IMG/VR virus record: IMGVR_UViG_3300035070_003584 | Location: 1 to 64,000 of that record | Length of the DNA stretch: 64,000 bases | Reading direction: 5' to 3' (one strand) | Source: a virus | Shown: positions 52,237 to 59,417 of the stretch, in pieces | How positions within the stretch are numbered: position 1 is the stretch's first letter | How the letters are laid out: each line of letters starts with the position of its first letter | The notes under the pieces: model-generated | Databases searched by the model: none | What the model was told of the DNA's origin: nothing | What the model saw: only the letters and a program-made list of their open reading frames with translations | Position numbers and translations under genes: made by a program

Positions 52237-52933
52237 TAGCGAATATAATTTTGACGTAGAAAAATTAAAAGAATCTTATTTTTATAGTATTAATAAAAAC
52301 AAAGATGAAGGTATGAACCATCATTTTACTATTAATGATGTTGAAAATAAGGATAAGAAAAAATTTTATAACACAGACGAATCTGGTTATGAACAAGTAA
52401 ATCTTACTTCTTATAATGAAGTTGATACATCGGATGGATATGAAAAATCACAGTGGCAGTGGTGGAATTCTAGAAAAGATTTAACACTAGCAGAACGCAA
52501 ATCATTCTATCGAAGAGCATTACAAAATAAATTAGATGGTTTGGAATCAACTCTAGAAACATCTTATGCAAAGATGAATGCATTATCTGATGGTTATATG
52601 AAAGATATTCTTCAACAATTTAAAGGTAAGGTAACTCGAGTAAGATGGGCAGTTGCAAATCCCGGCATGGAAATGCAACCACATTTGGATTATGATACAA
52701 CATATGCTGTAAGATTCCATTATCCCATTATTACAAACCCGGATGCAATTATCTGCGTTGATCGTCATAATGAGGGTGTTCAAAAAATTCACATGCCGGC
52801 AGACGGTAGGGTATTTTTTATCAATCAGGGGTTTAAGCACTGGATTGAAAATAATGGAGATACACCTAGAGTTCATTTAATTGTAACTGTCGTTGGTCAA
52901 GAAGATATGGTAGAATGCTCTCCTATTCTTTAA
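52190..52933 (+). CDS. Asp/Asn-hydroxylase-like oxygenase, larger
   Basis: About 247 residues. QPHLDYDTTYAVRFHYPI gives the HxD pair and an Arg, and INQGFKHWIENNGDTPRVHLIVTV gives the distal His and closing strand. A long N-terminal helical region precedes. It overlaps the desaturase upstream by 47 bases and the next desaturase by 19, so the three are one translational unit. Confidence 0.65.
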   Translation: MKNLRRRYLPNFATLNSEYNFDVEKLKESYFYSINKNKDEGMNHHFTINDVENKDKKKFYNTDESGYEQVNLTSYNEVDTSDGYEKSQWQWWNSRKDLTLAERKSFYRRALQNKLDGLESTLETSYAKMNALSDGYMKDILQQFKGKVTRVRWAVANPGMEMQPHLDYDTTYAVRFHYPIITNPDAIICVDRHNEGVQKIHMPADGRVFFINQGFKHWIENNGDTPRVHLIVTVVGQEDMVECSPIL

Positions 52934-53673
52934 AATTAAAACTAATTTGGCTAATAGCAATGTGTATAAGTGCATATTGGTTGATGACTACTACAATGCC
53001 ATGGTGGTTGATATTATTGGTGTTTTATGCCTCTGTTTTTATTGCAAGAGTTGGTGGTGAAATAAGCTATCATAGATATTTTACCCATAGAGCATTTAAA
53101 ACTAGTAAAATTATGCATAATATATTATTATGGTGGGGATCTTTATTAGGTGTTGGAAGTTGTATATCATGGTCTTGTATGCATAGAGCACATCATGCAA
53201 CTGCAGATACTGATGATGATCCACACAGTCCACATAAAATTGGCATTTTAAAAACTTTCTTATTATCACCGGATACCTCAAAGCTTACATTTAAGAATGT
53301 TGGAGATTTATTCAAAGATCCAATGCAAAAGTTTATTCATAAAAATTATTTTAAAATCATATTTATCTGGATCGTTTCACTTGGTATAATAACACAATGG
53401 TCAATGTTACCTTTGGTTTTATTTTTTGCACTACCAGTTTCTTTTTTATGGATTATGTCTGGCATTACAAACTGTTTTGGGCATATGCTGGGTTATAGAA
53501 ACTTTGAAACAAAAGATCATAGTACTAATCACCATTTAACTAGATGGTTATTATTAAATGTCGGTTTACATAATAATCATCATTATAAACCTACAGCAAT
53601 AGATCATAATCTAAATAAAAAATGGTATGAATTTGACTTAGAAAGTTATTTTATAAAAATTATAAAATCATGA
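52915..53673 (+). CDS. Fatty-acid desaturase
   Basis: A 252-residue integral membrane protein. His boxes HRYFTH, HRAHH and HNNHH (in VGLHNNHHYKP) are complete, with four predicted membrane segments. It belongs to the acyl-lipid/acyl-CoA delta-9 family and would introduce a double bond into membrane fatty acids. It follows a shorter paralogue, separated by an oxygenase gene. Confidence 0.82.
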   Translation: MLSYSLKLKLIWLIAMCISAYWLMTTTMPWWLILLVFYASVFIARVGGEISYHRYFTHRAFKTSKIMHNILLWWGSLLGVGSCISWSCMHRAHHATADTDDDPHSPHKIGILKTFLLSPDTSKLTFKNVGDLFKDPMQKFIHKNYFKIIFIWIVSLGIITQWSMLPLVLFFALPVSFLWIMSGITNCFGHMLGYRNFETKDHSTNHHLTRWLLLNVGLHNNHHYKPTAIDHNLNKKWYEFDLESYFIKIIKS

Positions 53674-54224
53674 TTACAACACATCATATATCAGATGCGC
53701 CTCTTATGGAAGTAAAAACTTGGATAAGAAATAATGCGCATGGTAAACATTCTGAAAACTATAGGAATATTGAGCTTAATAGTGATCATAAAGCCATATC
53801 AATTGAAAGGTATGATGGAAAAAATATTACCTGTGTTTCCACCATATACAATAGAGATTATTATCCAGAAAGCTGTGTAAGAATTTTTAATAAATGGCTA
53901 GCAATCCGTAAAATTGGTGGAACAAAAAAGAATATATTATCTGACAGAGCAATTCAAATGGCAACTCAGCAGATTCATTTTTCGGAAATGATGGGATATA
54001 CTTCATTCTTTATTTCATATCATAGTTACATTCCAAAATTTTGTAATGAATTGACTAAAAGGTTAAATGAAAAAACAGAATGGAATTGGAATCACGAAGA
54101 ATTAGTAAGAGTTGCTCCTGGAGATAATAAGAAATGTTATCAACATGTAATTTATGCCGGTGAAGGAATAGAAAAACTTATAAATAGAAAAATGGATATA
54201 CAAACTTGGAGATCATTGTGCTAA
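53670..54224 (+). CDS. Hypothetical protein, possible acyltransferase fold
   Basis: A 184-residue protein. VSTIYNRDYYPESCVRIFNKWLAIRK followed by a helical stretch (AIQMATQQIHFSEMMGYTSFFISYHSYIPKF) and HVIYAGEGIEKL gives a GNAT-like impression, but no acetyl-CoA motif is certain. It is coupled to the desaturase (ATGA) and to the next oxygenase. Confidence 0.4.
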   Translation: MITTHHISDAPLMEVKTWIRNNAHGKHSENYRNIELNSDHKAISIERYDGKNITCVSTIYNRDYYPESCVRIFNKWLAIRKIGGTKKNILSDRAIQMATQQIHFSEMMGYTSFFISYHSYIPKFCNELTKRLNEKTEWNWNHEELVRVAPGDNKKCYQHVIYAGEGIEKLINRKMDIQTWRSLC

Positions 54225-54844
54225 AATTATTTGAAAACTTAGACTTTTCTGAGTCCATTTCAATCACAAAAGAATTACCGGCATATAAAAAGATTGCAAC
54301 AGATCTACCGGTTACAGAACTACTTGCTGAAATGAATTTCTTTTGTACAGAAGAAAACAAATATCCGGATAATTCTCCATGGTTTAGTGTATACGGGCCA
54401 GACGTAACTATGAGTCGAGCTGATTTAGCATCTATAGGTTTATTACACTATTATCAGCAATGGCAGATGACAGAAAAACAAATTGAAACTCCATGGCAAA
54501 ATTGGAGAGCAGGCATTGGTGCTTCTACAAAAACTATTTTTGAAACACAATTATCAAGTTTTCATAGACCTAGATATGTAGAAGTAGGTCCTGGTTGGGA
54601 AGTAACCAATCACAAAGATTGGACAGATAATAATAAATTAGGTCTAAGATGTCATTTGATTCTCGAGACGAATGATCAATGCATGCATTATGTTACGGAT
54701 GATGCCGGTATAGAACATGAATTACATTTTGTTCCTGGTGATGTATGGTTTTATGATATTTCTAGAATGCACAGAGCACATAATCTAGGTACCACAATTC
54801 GTAAGAGTATCAGTTTTGAATTATTTAATGATGATCTTCTTTAA
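54218..54844 (+). CDS. Asp/Asn-hydroxylase-like oxygenase, GTG start
   Basis: About 208 residues. TNHKDWTDNNKLGLRCHLILETN gives an HxD pair and Arg. FVPGDVWFYDISRMHRAHN gives the cupin turn and distal His. GGAGA sits five bases before GTG 54218; the in-frame TTG at 54206 is less likely. Its 3' end overlaps the minus-strand gene tail by 20 bases. Confidence 0.6.
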   Translation: MLKLFENLDFSESISITKELPAYKKIATDLPVTELLAEMNFFCTEENKYPDNSPWFSVYGPDVTMSRADLASIGLLHYYQQWQMTEKQIETPWQNWRAGIGASTKTIFETQLSSFHRPRYVEVGPGWEVTNHKDWTDNNKLGLRCHLILETNDQCMHYVTDDAGIEHELHFVPGDVWFYDISRMHRAHNLGTTIRKSISFELFNDDLL

Positions 54845-55277
54845 CACATCCTACAATATGTATTCTTTCATCATCTGATGCATTAATTGCTGTATGGATT
54901 TTAGTAGTATCTACTAGATACCAATTGCCATCGGCTGGATATCTATAAACTTTATCATCAATAATAAACATACATTTATCATTTGTAATAAGTGGTATAT
55001 GAATTCTTTTAGTTAAATCATAATGATAACTATAACAAACTCTAGGTTTCATTCTCATTAATCTAGTTCTATACATACCAAGTTTTTTAATAATAGAATT
55101 TGTATATGGTATATCAAAAAGAGGATAGATAAATTCTTCTTCATTATGATTTAATTCTAAAACCTTACCAACACCATAAAATGGATCACCATTAGGCTCA
55201 ACACCTTGCAATGATATTTGAGTTTGTTCTGGTACTAATTCCAATTCCAGTAAAATTCTATCTACATCGATGGACAT
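54825..55277 (-). CDS. Asp/Asn-hydroxylase-like oxygenase (minus strand)
   Basis: A 150-residue protein. CYSYHYDLTKRIHIPLITND gives the HxD pair and Arg; YPADGNWYLVDTTKIHTAIN gives the turn and distal His. It is the fourth such protein within 4 kb and the only one on this strand. It overlaps the SDR gene upstream by 16 bases. Confidence 0.6.
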   Translation of the reverse strand: MSIDVDRILLELELVPEQTQISLQGVEPNGDPFYGVGKVLELNHNEEEFIYPLFDIPYTNSIIKKLGMYRTRLMRMKPRVCYSYHYDLTKRIHIPLITNDKCMFIIDDKVYRYPADGNWYLVDTTKIHTAINASDDERIHIVGCVKEDHH

Positions 55278-55702
55278 ATAGTTAACTCTTTTACTCTATA
55301 AGGTTGGTAGATAACCCAATCAATCACTTCTGCCACATATTCCAAAGGTAATTTAGGCTTATCTACATGAGCAGATCTTTCTGTATCAAAGTAACCAAAA
55401 TTTAAAATGGTGGTATTTATACCCTGCCAAAATAATTGATCGTTCACCTTACGAAGAGTGTGTTTCTCAATTCCATAACGAAAATTATCTTTATAACCTT
55501 TTGTCCAGTCTGAGGCAGCACTTCCTATATTAATAATTCTTTTATTAAGCTTTGCTGCTTTGTAGAGTAATTCTACTTGCTCAAAACCATCGTGTTTACA
55601 GTTAATAAAGATGTCACTTTCCTTCAGTGAAGAGACTGTCGGGTAAGTGTCGCTCAACAATTTCCCAAGACCCCTTCTCGTACCAGTGATATAAAACTTC
55701 AT
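55262..55702 (-). CDS. Small SDR-family protein
   Basis: A 146-residue protein. Cofactor motif TGTRRGLG (6-13), IINIGSAAS with the catalytic-type Ser, and YGIEK (76-80) with Tyr/Lys are all kept. The usual 250-residue SDR core is shortened, mostly in the segment after the first strand. The start overlaps 89 bases of the sulfotransferase end. It may be a reductase with a small substrate. Confidence 0.65.
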   Translation of the reverse strand: MKFYITGTRRGLGKLLSDTYPTVSSLKESDIFINCKHDGFEQVELLYKAAKLNKRIINIGSAASDWTKGYKDNFRYGIEKHTLRKVNDQLFWQGINTTILNFGYFDTERSAHVDKPKLPLEYVAEVIDWVIYQPYRVKELTICPSM

Positions 55703-56240
55703 AATATGATTTAATCTCTTCTATATTGGTAAAATATTCTTCATAATTTATATATTTCGAAAATTTTATAAGTGAAGTTTTCCATTCTATATCTTCATAA
55801 TATATAGTGTCATAGTTAAAATCATCTAACCAATATTGCCAAGTCAGAAATAATTTAAGCGTATTTTTGTAGTTAATAGCTTCTTTTGGTGTTTTATCAA
55901 TCTTAAGTGGATTTTCACACCAAGTAAGTTTCCATTTATTCTCGTGCTGATATAAATGACTGAGGTATTGATTCCATAGATTTCTTCTCTTTAGAATATA
56001 GATTTCTTCAAATTTATAAAAATTTTGAAACCAATTTATATGTTTTTTAATCTGATGCACGTGTACTTTATAACAATATTCATTACCTAATTTTCTTTCA
56101 CTTTCTAGAAACTCAATAGGATTATTATTATGTAGAAATGGCTCTTCATGTGAGGTGTGCAGTAATTGAGATTCTTTTCTTAGCCATTTTATGGCACAAG
56201 TTGAACCAGATCGAGGTGTACACAATATGATTTTTTTCAT
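55614..56240 (-). CDS. Sulfotransferase-like protein
   Basis: A 208-residue protein. TPRSGST (8-14) is the PAPS 5'-phosphosulfate loop at the very start. ILKRRNLWNQYLSHLYQHENK corresponds to the 3'-phosphate-binding region. It would transfer sulfate from PAPS to a glycan, lipid or other acceptor. A CysC-like kinase at 42162 could make the donor. It is the first gene of the minus-strand operon. Confidence 0.75.
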   Translation of the reverse strand: MKKIILCTPRSGSTCAIKWLRKESQLLHTSHEEPFLHNNNPIEFLESERKLGNEYCYKVHVHQIKKHINWFQNFYKFEEIYILKRRNLWNQYLSHLYQHENKWKLTWCENPLKIDKTPKEAINYKNTLKLFLTWQYWLDDFNYDTIYYEDIEWKTSLIKFSKYINYEEYFTNIEEIKSYYEVLYHWYEKGSWEIVERHLPDSLFTEGK

Positions 56241-56272
56241 AGATGTACCATTACCTCAAACATAACTCTATT

Positions 56273-56301
56273 ATTATACCATAGTACATCGTACATGTAA
56301 A
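56273..56301 (-). promoter_or_regulatory. Sigma70-like promoter, minus strand
   Basis: Reads TTTACA, 17 bases, TATAAT on the minus strand, 33 bases before the sulfotransferase start. It is divergent to the plus-strand promoter at 56335. Confidence 0.8.
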
Positions 56302-56334
56302 CAAAAAAAAGTTTAAATAAAACGAAATTAGTTG

Positions 56335-56363
56335 TTTACAGCGCCGTTTTTTTGTGATATAAT
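56335..56363 (+). promoter_or_regulatory. Sigma70-like early promoter cassette
   Basis: TTTACA, 17 bases, TATAAT; 24 upstream bases identical to 37801-37824, and a leader TAATCAAAAAGGAAGAGGAG (56371-56390) identical to 46421-46440. Confidence 0.88.
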
Positions 56364-56397
56364 ATATGTATAATCAAAAAGGAAGAGGAGTTCTATT

Positions 56398-56547
56398 ATG
56401 ATTAAATGCTTTATTATTACCGCAGTTCTTAATACTGGGGAAATTTGGGAAACAGTTCGTCATACCAAGGATGGCTTAACTGATTACATTCAAAATATCC
56501 TTTCTGATGAGGCTGTAATTAAATTTACAGTTGAGGAGCGTGTATAA
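56398..56547 (+). CDS. Hypothetical 49-residue early protein
   Basis: MIKCFIITAVLNTGEIWETV, then RHTKDGLTDYIQNILSDEAVIKFTVEERV: a beta-alpha-beta-like small protein. GAGGAG is seven bases upstream. First gene of an early operon of very small genes. Function unknown. Confidence 0.6.
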   Translation: MIKCFIITAVLNTGEIWETVRHTKDGLTDYIQNILSDEAVIKFTVEERV

Positions 56548-56624
56548 TGAAAAAATTTGAATTTATTGCTGGTATATTGTTTATTGTTGTAATGTCATCA
56601 TTACCAATTCTAATGTTTATATAG
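56547..56624 (+). CDS. 25-residue membrane peptide
   Basis: MKKFEFIAGILFIVVMSSLP continues with ILMFI: a single membrane segment. It starts in the TAATG overlap with the previous gene. Possibly a host-membrane effector; unproven. Confidence 0.5.
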   Translation: MKKFEFIAGILFIVVMSSLPILMFI

Positions 56625-56632
56625 GAGATTAC

Positions 56633-56809
56633 ATGATTGAATTTGAATTTCAGAACCCGGATCAAAATGATATTTGGAGAGAGATTATTGAGTTTTGTAT
56701 GTCTCAACCAGAAAACACATCACCAGCTGCCTTACAATACTTGGTAGCTAAGGAACTTGGTTATATTGCAAGTAAAACAGCTTGTGCTCTGGCAGCAATT
56801 AGATTTTAG
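56633..56809 (+). CDS. Hypothetical 58-residue early protein
   Basis: A helical protein (MIEFEFQNPDQNDIWREIIE, then FCMSQPENTSPAALQYLVAKELGYIASKTACALAAIRF) with GGAGA upstream. No known family. Confidence 0.55.
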   Translation: MIEFEFQNPDQNDIWREIIEFCMSQPENTSPAALQYLVAKELGYIASKTACALAAIRF

Positions 56810-56818
56810 GAGGTTTAT

Positions 56819-57019
56819 ATGGGAATGTCAAATTATGTTTTGGATCAAGAAGAAAAAATGTTTGATGTTATTGAACAGGCAATTATAACCTGTGATCATC
56901 TCACAGAGGTAATGCAAGAAGCTGTTAAGAATAAGTCTCTTGTACCACATTGGACTGTACAAGAAATTGAAGATGCCTGTAGTGAATATTGGGAAGAGTA
57001 TTGGGCGAGTAAAATATAA
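56819..57019 (+). CDS. Hypothetical acidic 66-residue early protein
   Basis: A helical, acidic protein (LDQEEKMFDVIEQAIITCDHLTEVMQEAVKNK, ending EDACSEYWEEYWASKI). GGAGG precedes it, formed partly by the previous stop. Its stop overlaps the start of a 15-codon leader frame. Function unknown. Confidence 0.6.
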   Translation: MGMSNYVLDQEEKMFDVIEQAIITCDHLTEVMQEAVKNKSLVPHWTVQEIEDACSEYWEEYWASKI

Positions 57020-57066
57020 TGAAGAGAAGGAGATTTCTAAACTACTTACTAGATACGTCCGTGTAG
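57019..57066 (+). CDS. Possible 15-codon leader peptide
   Basis: MKRRRFLNYLLDTSV starts in TAATG and ends five bases after the 5' arm of the 27-pair helix. Ribosomes on it would melt that helix, so it may be a regulatory leader, not a functional protein. Confidence 0.35.
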   Translation: MKRRRFLNYLLDTSV

Positions 57067-57148
57067 AGGCGTTGATCAGCTAAAAGCACTATCTCGAAAG
57101 AGGTGTTAGTTTATACTAGCTCGGGCGTATCTAGTAAGTGGTTTAGAA
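57035..57148 (+). ncRNA. Structured RNA: 27-pair helix with apical GAAA hairpin
   Basis: Bases 57035-57061 pair with 57122-57148 over 27 consecutive positions (two G.U). Inside, C80-A83/T106-G109, C87-C89/G103-G105 and C93-C95/G100-G102 stack on a GAAA tetraloop (offsets from 57000), with three-base bulges on the 5' side. It fits no tRNA or hammerhead pattern. It fills the gap between two early genes and could be an attenuator, an RNase III target or an independent RNA. Confidence 0.65.
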
Positions 57149-57176
57149 TTAGGTTTTTATTAAGAGGAGTTTTATA

Positions 57177-57380
57177 ATGCTGCACTTTGTTGGTTTTCGA
57201 AATGATAATGATTATCTGGCTGCTGTTAGGGTTTTTGGTAAGCCTGACTTTGTCCATGTTACTCATGATCATCGTATGTATGGTGATGTTGATAGAGATA
57301 ACGATACTGTTGTCTTTTCACATAAAGCAGATCCTGATCGTGTTTCTCAATTCACTGATCAGGATCATGAGAGGCACTAA
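57177..57380 (+). CDS. Hypothetical His/Asp-rich small protein
   Basis: A 67-residue protein (MLHFVGFRNDNDYLAAVRVF...HDHRMYGDVDRDNDTVVFSHKADPDRVSQFTDQDHERH) with AGAGGAG upstream. It lies directly downstream of the structured RNA and may be what that RNA controls. No family recognised. It overlaps the next gene by one base (TAATG). Confidence 0.6.
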   Translation: MLHFVGFRNDNDYLAAVRVFGKPDFVHVTHDHRMYGDVDRDNDTVVFSHKADPDRVSQFTDQDHERH

Positions 57381-57577
57381 TGGCACATCAATCGGAACTT
57401 ATTAATACCAAAGGCCATCCATTTGTGGGTGTCCAATGGGAGGTCGAAGGCAGTAAGGGCAATCAATATCTGGTCGGTATGTATGATTCCGGATTTGATT
57501 GCACTTGTATCGCCTTTCGTAAATGTAAACATATTAAAGCAGTAGAGGAGAGAATCTGTGAAGAACCCAGTTGCTAA
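57380..57577 (+). CDS. SWIM-type zinc-finger mini-protein
   Basis: A 65-residue protein. DCTCIAFRKCKHIKAVEERI gives CxC...CxH, the SWIM zinc-finger pattern, after a beta-rich lead (VQWEVEGSKGNQYLVGMYDSG). SWIM fingers bind DNA or proteins. It overlaps the next gene by 20 bases. Confidence 0.65.
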   Translation: MAHQSELINTKGHPFVGVQWEVEGSKGNQYLVGMYDSGFDCTCIAFRKCKHIKAVEERICEEPSC

Positions 57578-57830
57578 ATATTTGATGTGTTCGTATGCAT
57601 ATTATAAAGAGGATGATCCTTTAATTTCTGACGCAGAGTTTGATGAATTGGGTAAATGGATGCTCGAGCATTGGGATGCAATTGATCATCCTCATAAGAA
57701 ATACATCACAAGACATGATCTAACTGCTGGTACATTTTTGGGTAAATATCCATCGATGATTCCTGGTGCGGTTAGATCATACCGTGAGATGAAGAAAAAA
57801 GAAGGAACTCTTGAAAACTTTTTTAAATAA
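57558..57830 (+). CDS. Small protein resembling the DNA-ligase Ia segment
   Basis: A 90-residue protein, GTG start. SYAYYKEDDPLISDAEFDELGKWM resembles the YY..D.P.ISDAEYD.L segment of NAD+-dependent DNA ligase domain Ia, which binds NMN. No adenylation domain is attached, so it is not a ligase by itself. Similar short proteins occur in phages without known role. Confidence 0.5.
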   Translation: MKNPVAKYLMCSYAYYKEDDPLISDAEFDELGKWMLEHWDAIDHPHKKYITRHDLTAGTFLGKYPSMIPGAVRSYREMKKKEGTLENFFK

Positions 57831-57845
57831 AATGCATTTTAGGGG

Positions 57846-57874
57846 TTTACAAATTAAACTAATTATGGTATAAT
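57846..57874 (+). promoter_or_regulatory. Sigma70-like early promoter cassette
   Basis: TTTACA, 17 bases, TATAAT; leader TAATCAAAAAGTGAAGAGG (57882-57900) is a variant of the shared early leader. Confidence 0.85.
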
Positions 57875-57908
57875 AGTTACATAATCAAAAAGTGAAGAGG
57901 TTTATATT

Positions 57909-58865
57909 ATGGCACATATGGTAGAAACAATGGCTTATGCCGGTCAGGTTCCATGGCATGGATTAGGTGTTCCTGTCTCTAATGATTTGACACCAGTTCA
58001 GATGATGCAAAAAGCTGAACTAGATTGGAAAGTCCGTGAAGTGGAATCATTTATTGAGTTCGATGGTAAAAAAATGCCAACCGGACAAAAATCATTGGTA
58101 CGCGAAACCGATGGTAAAATTTTAACAAATGTTGGTGAGAATTGGAAATCTGTTCAGAACGAACAGGCCTTTGAATTCTTTCATGAGTATGTGATGGCAG
58201 GTGATATGGAAATGCACACTGCAGGTTCACTCAAGGGTGGTCAGATGGTCTGGGCTCTAGCCAAGATTAATTCTTCCATGGATTTCTTTAAGGGTGATCA
58301 GGTAGATTCATATCTGCTCTTTTCTAATCCTCACCAATATGGTAAGACGATTGACATTCGTTTTACACCAATCCGTGTTGTGTGTAATAATACACTGACA
58401 CTTTCACTAGACCAAAAGACAGAACAATCAGTTCGTGTTGGCCATAGAGTAGAGTTTGATGCATCAACTGTCAAACGTGCTCTTGGCATTGCTAGTGAGA
58501 AAATGGGTGTATATGGTGAAATGGCTAAATTCCTTGGTAACAAGAGATTTACTGAGGATTCATATATCGAATACCTTAATACGGTATTTCCCCGTACTTC
58601 CGATAAGCGTGTACAGGACAAGCAGTTATCAGCTGAAACCCTATCACGTAACGCCAAGTTGGCCTATGATGTCCTTGACACACAGCCAGGCGCGGAATAT
58701 GCTCGTGGTACGTGGTGGCAGGCATTTAACTCTGTCACATATATTACAGATCATGTTCAAGGTCGGAATGCCGATAATCGCCTTTATTCATCATGGTTCG
58801 GTGGTAATCAATTACGGAAACGTGATGCACTCCAAACCGCAATTGAATTTGCAGAGGCGGCGTAA
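57909..58865 (+). CDS. DUF932 phage/plasmid-like protein
   Basis: A 318-residue protein. AYAGQVPWHGLGVPVS at the start, FSNPHQYGKTIDIRFTPIRVVCNNTLTLSL in the middle and GTWWQAFNSVTYITDHVQGR near the end are typical of the DUF932 group. The family is widespread on phages and plasmids; its function is not established. It is expressed from a strong early promoter. Confidence 0.8.
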   Translation: MAHMVETMAYAGQVPWHGLGVPVSNDLTPVQMMQKAELDWKVREVESFIEFDGKKMPTGQKSLVRETDGKILTNVGENWKSVQNEQAFEFFHEYVMAGDMEMHTAGSLKGGQMVWALAKINSSMDFFKGDQVDSYLLFSNPHQYGKTIDIRFTPIRVVCNNTLTLSLDQKTEQSVRVGHRVEFDASTVKRALGIASEKMGVYGEMAKFLGNKRFTEDSYIEYLNTVFPRTSDKRVQDKQLSAETLSRNAKLAYDVLDTQPGAEYARGTWWQAFNSVTYITDHVQGRNADNRLYSSWFGGNQLRKRDALQTAIEFAEAA

Positions 58866-58948
58866 TGGGAATAATCGTAACAGCCTACGGTCTTTTGATC
58901 GTAGGCAATTTTGTCATAAGTGGAATAACAGTCACCTTTGGAGGTTAA
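58865..58948 (+). CDS. Possible 27-residue membrane peptide
   Basis: MGIIVTAYGLLIVGNFVISG, then ITVTFGG, starting in TAATG; its last codons form the GGAGG site of the next gene. A hairpin (58883-58889 with 58900-58906) followed by AATTTT lies inside, so the region may instead be a weak terminator. Confidence 0.35.
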   Translation: MGIIVTAYGLLIVGNFVISGITVTFGG

Positions 58949-58949
58949 C

Positions 58950-59162
58950 ATGAGTATAGAACGTAGTATTGAACGTGATGTCAAGGTAATGACTAAAGGT
59001 TCATTTGGTGTTGATTGGGAAATTGCCATGTTAGAAGGCAATCAAAAATTAAGAAAAGCAGAACGAAAGCGCCTAGAGCGGCTTCGGGCAGTTAAAGTTC
59101 AGATGGTAGAAAATCCAGATGAATGTAAAAAATTGGTAAAACGATATAAGGAAATGTCATGA
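58950..59162 (+). CDS. Hypothetical basic coiled-coil protein
   Basis: A 70-residue protein (MSIERSIERDVKVMTKGSFGVDWEIAMLEGNQKLRKAERKRLERLRAVKVQ...). The ATG at 58950 follows GGAGGTTAAC; the upstream in-frame ATG at 58938 lies in that site. Possibly nucleic-acid-binding from charge only. Confidence 0.55.
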   Translation: MSIERSIERDVKVMTKGSFGVDWEIAMLEGNQKLRKAERKRLERLRAVKVQMVENPDECKKLVKRYKEMS

Positions 59163-59320
59163 AGGCACATAGTATTGAACAGACAGCCGCTTGGGCTAAG
59201 AGTTGGAATATGAAAGGATATGAACACCTGTATCCAGAAAACCGTGAAAAGGCTCGTCAATTTGCTATTAAACTAGTTAATGATCAGAGACGAGATAAGG
59301 AAAATCAAAAATCGTCTTAG
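59159..59320 (+). CDS. Hypothetical 53-residue protein
   Basis: MKAHSIEQTAAWAKSWNMKG, then YEHLYPENREKARQFAIKLVNDQRRDKENQKSS. It overlaps the previous gene by four bases (ATGA). Helical and basic; no family known. Confidence 0.55.
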   Translation: MKAHSIEQTAAWAKSWNMKGYEHLYPENREKARQFAIKLVNDQRRDKENQKSS

Positions 59321-59374
59321 AATATTTAACAAAAGTTTAATATAACAGGATCATTGGTTTGGTTAAATATTATT

Positions 59375-59401
59375 GAGGCGGTTGAGCGCCTCTTTAATTT
59401 T
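59375..59401 (+). terminator. Terminator-like hairpin before pstS
   Basis: GAGGCG, loop GTTGAG, CGCCTC, then TTTAATTTT. It probably ends the small-gene operon. It lies only 17 bases before the pstS ATG, so it could also limit read-through into pstS. Confidence 0.55.
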
Positions 59402-59417
59402 AACAAAGGGAAAATAA

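Noticed and set aside
54178-54200. TATAAATA inside the 53670 gene as a late promoter
   Set aside because: It lies in coding sequence of an accessory operon; it encodes Leu-Ile-Asn and has no late gene behind it, so there is no positive support.
57035-57148. tRNA or hammerhead ribozyme
   Set aside because: No anticodon/T-loop layout, no CCA, and no CTGATGA...GAAA core; the GAAA here is simply a tetraloop.
58331-58657. 108-codon minus-strand frame inside the DUF932 gene
   Set aside because: Antisense shadow of a well-supported gene, with no promoter or ribosome site.
58883-58912. Firm terminator after the DUF932 gene
   Set aside because: The loop is ten bases and the T-run is short; the next genes are tightly packed, so it is only mentioned under the small ORF.
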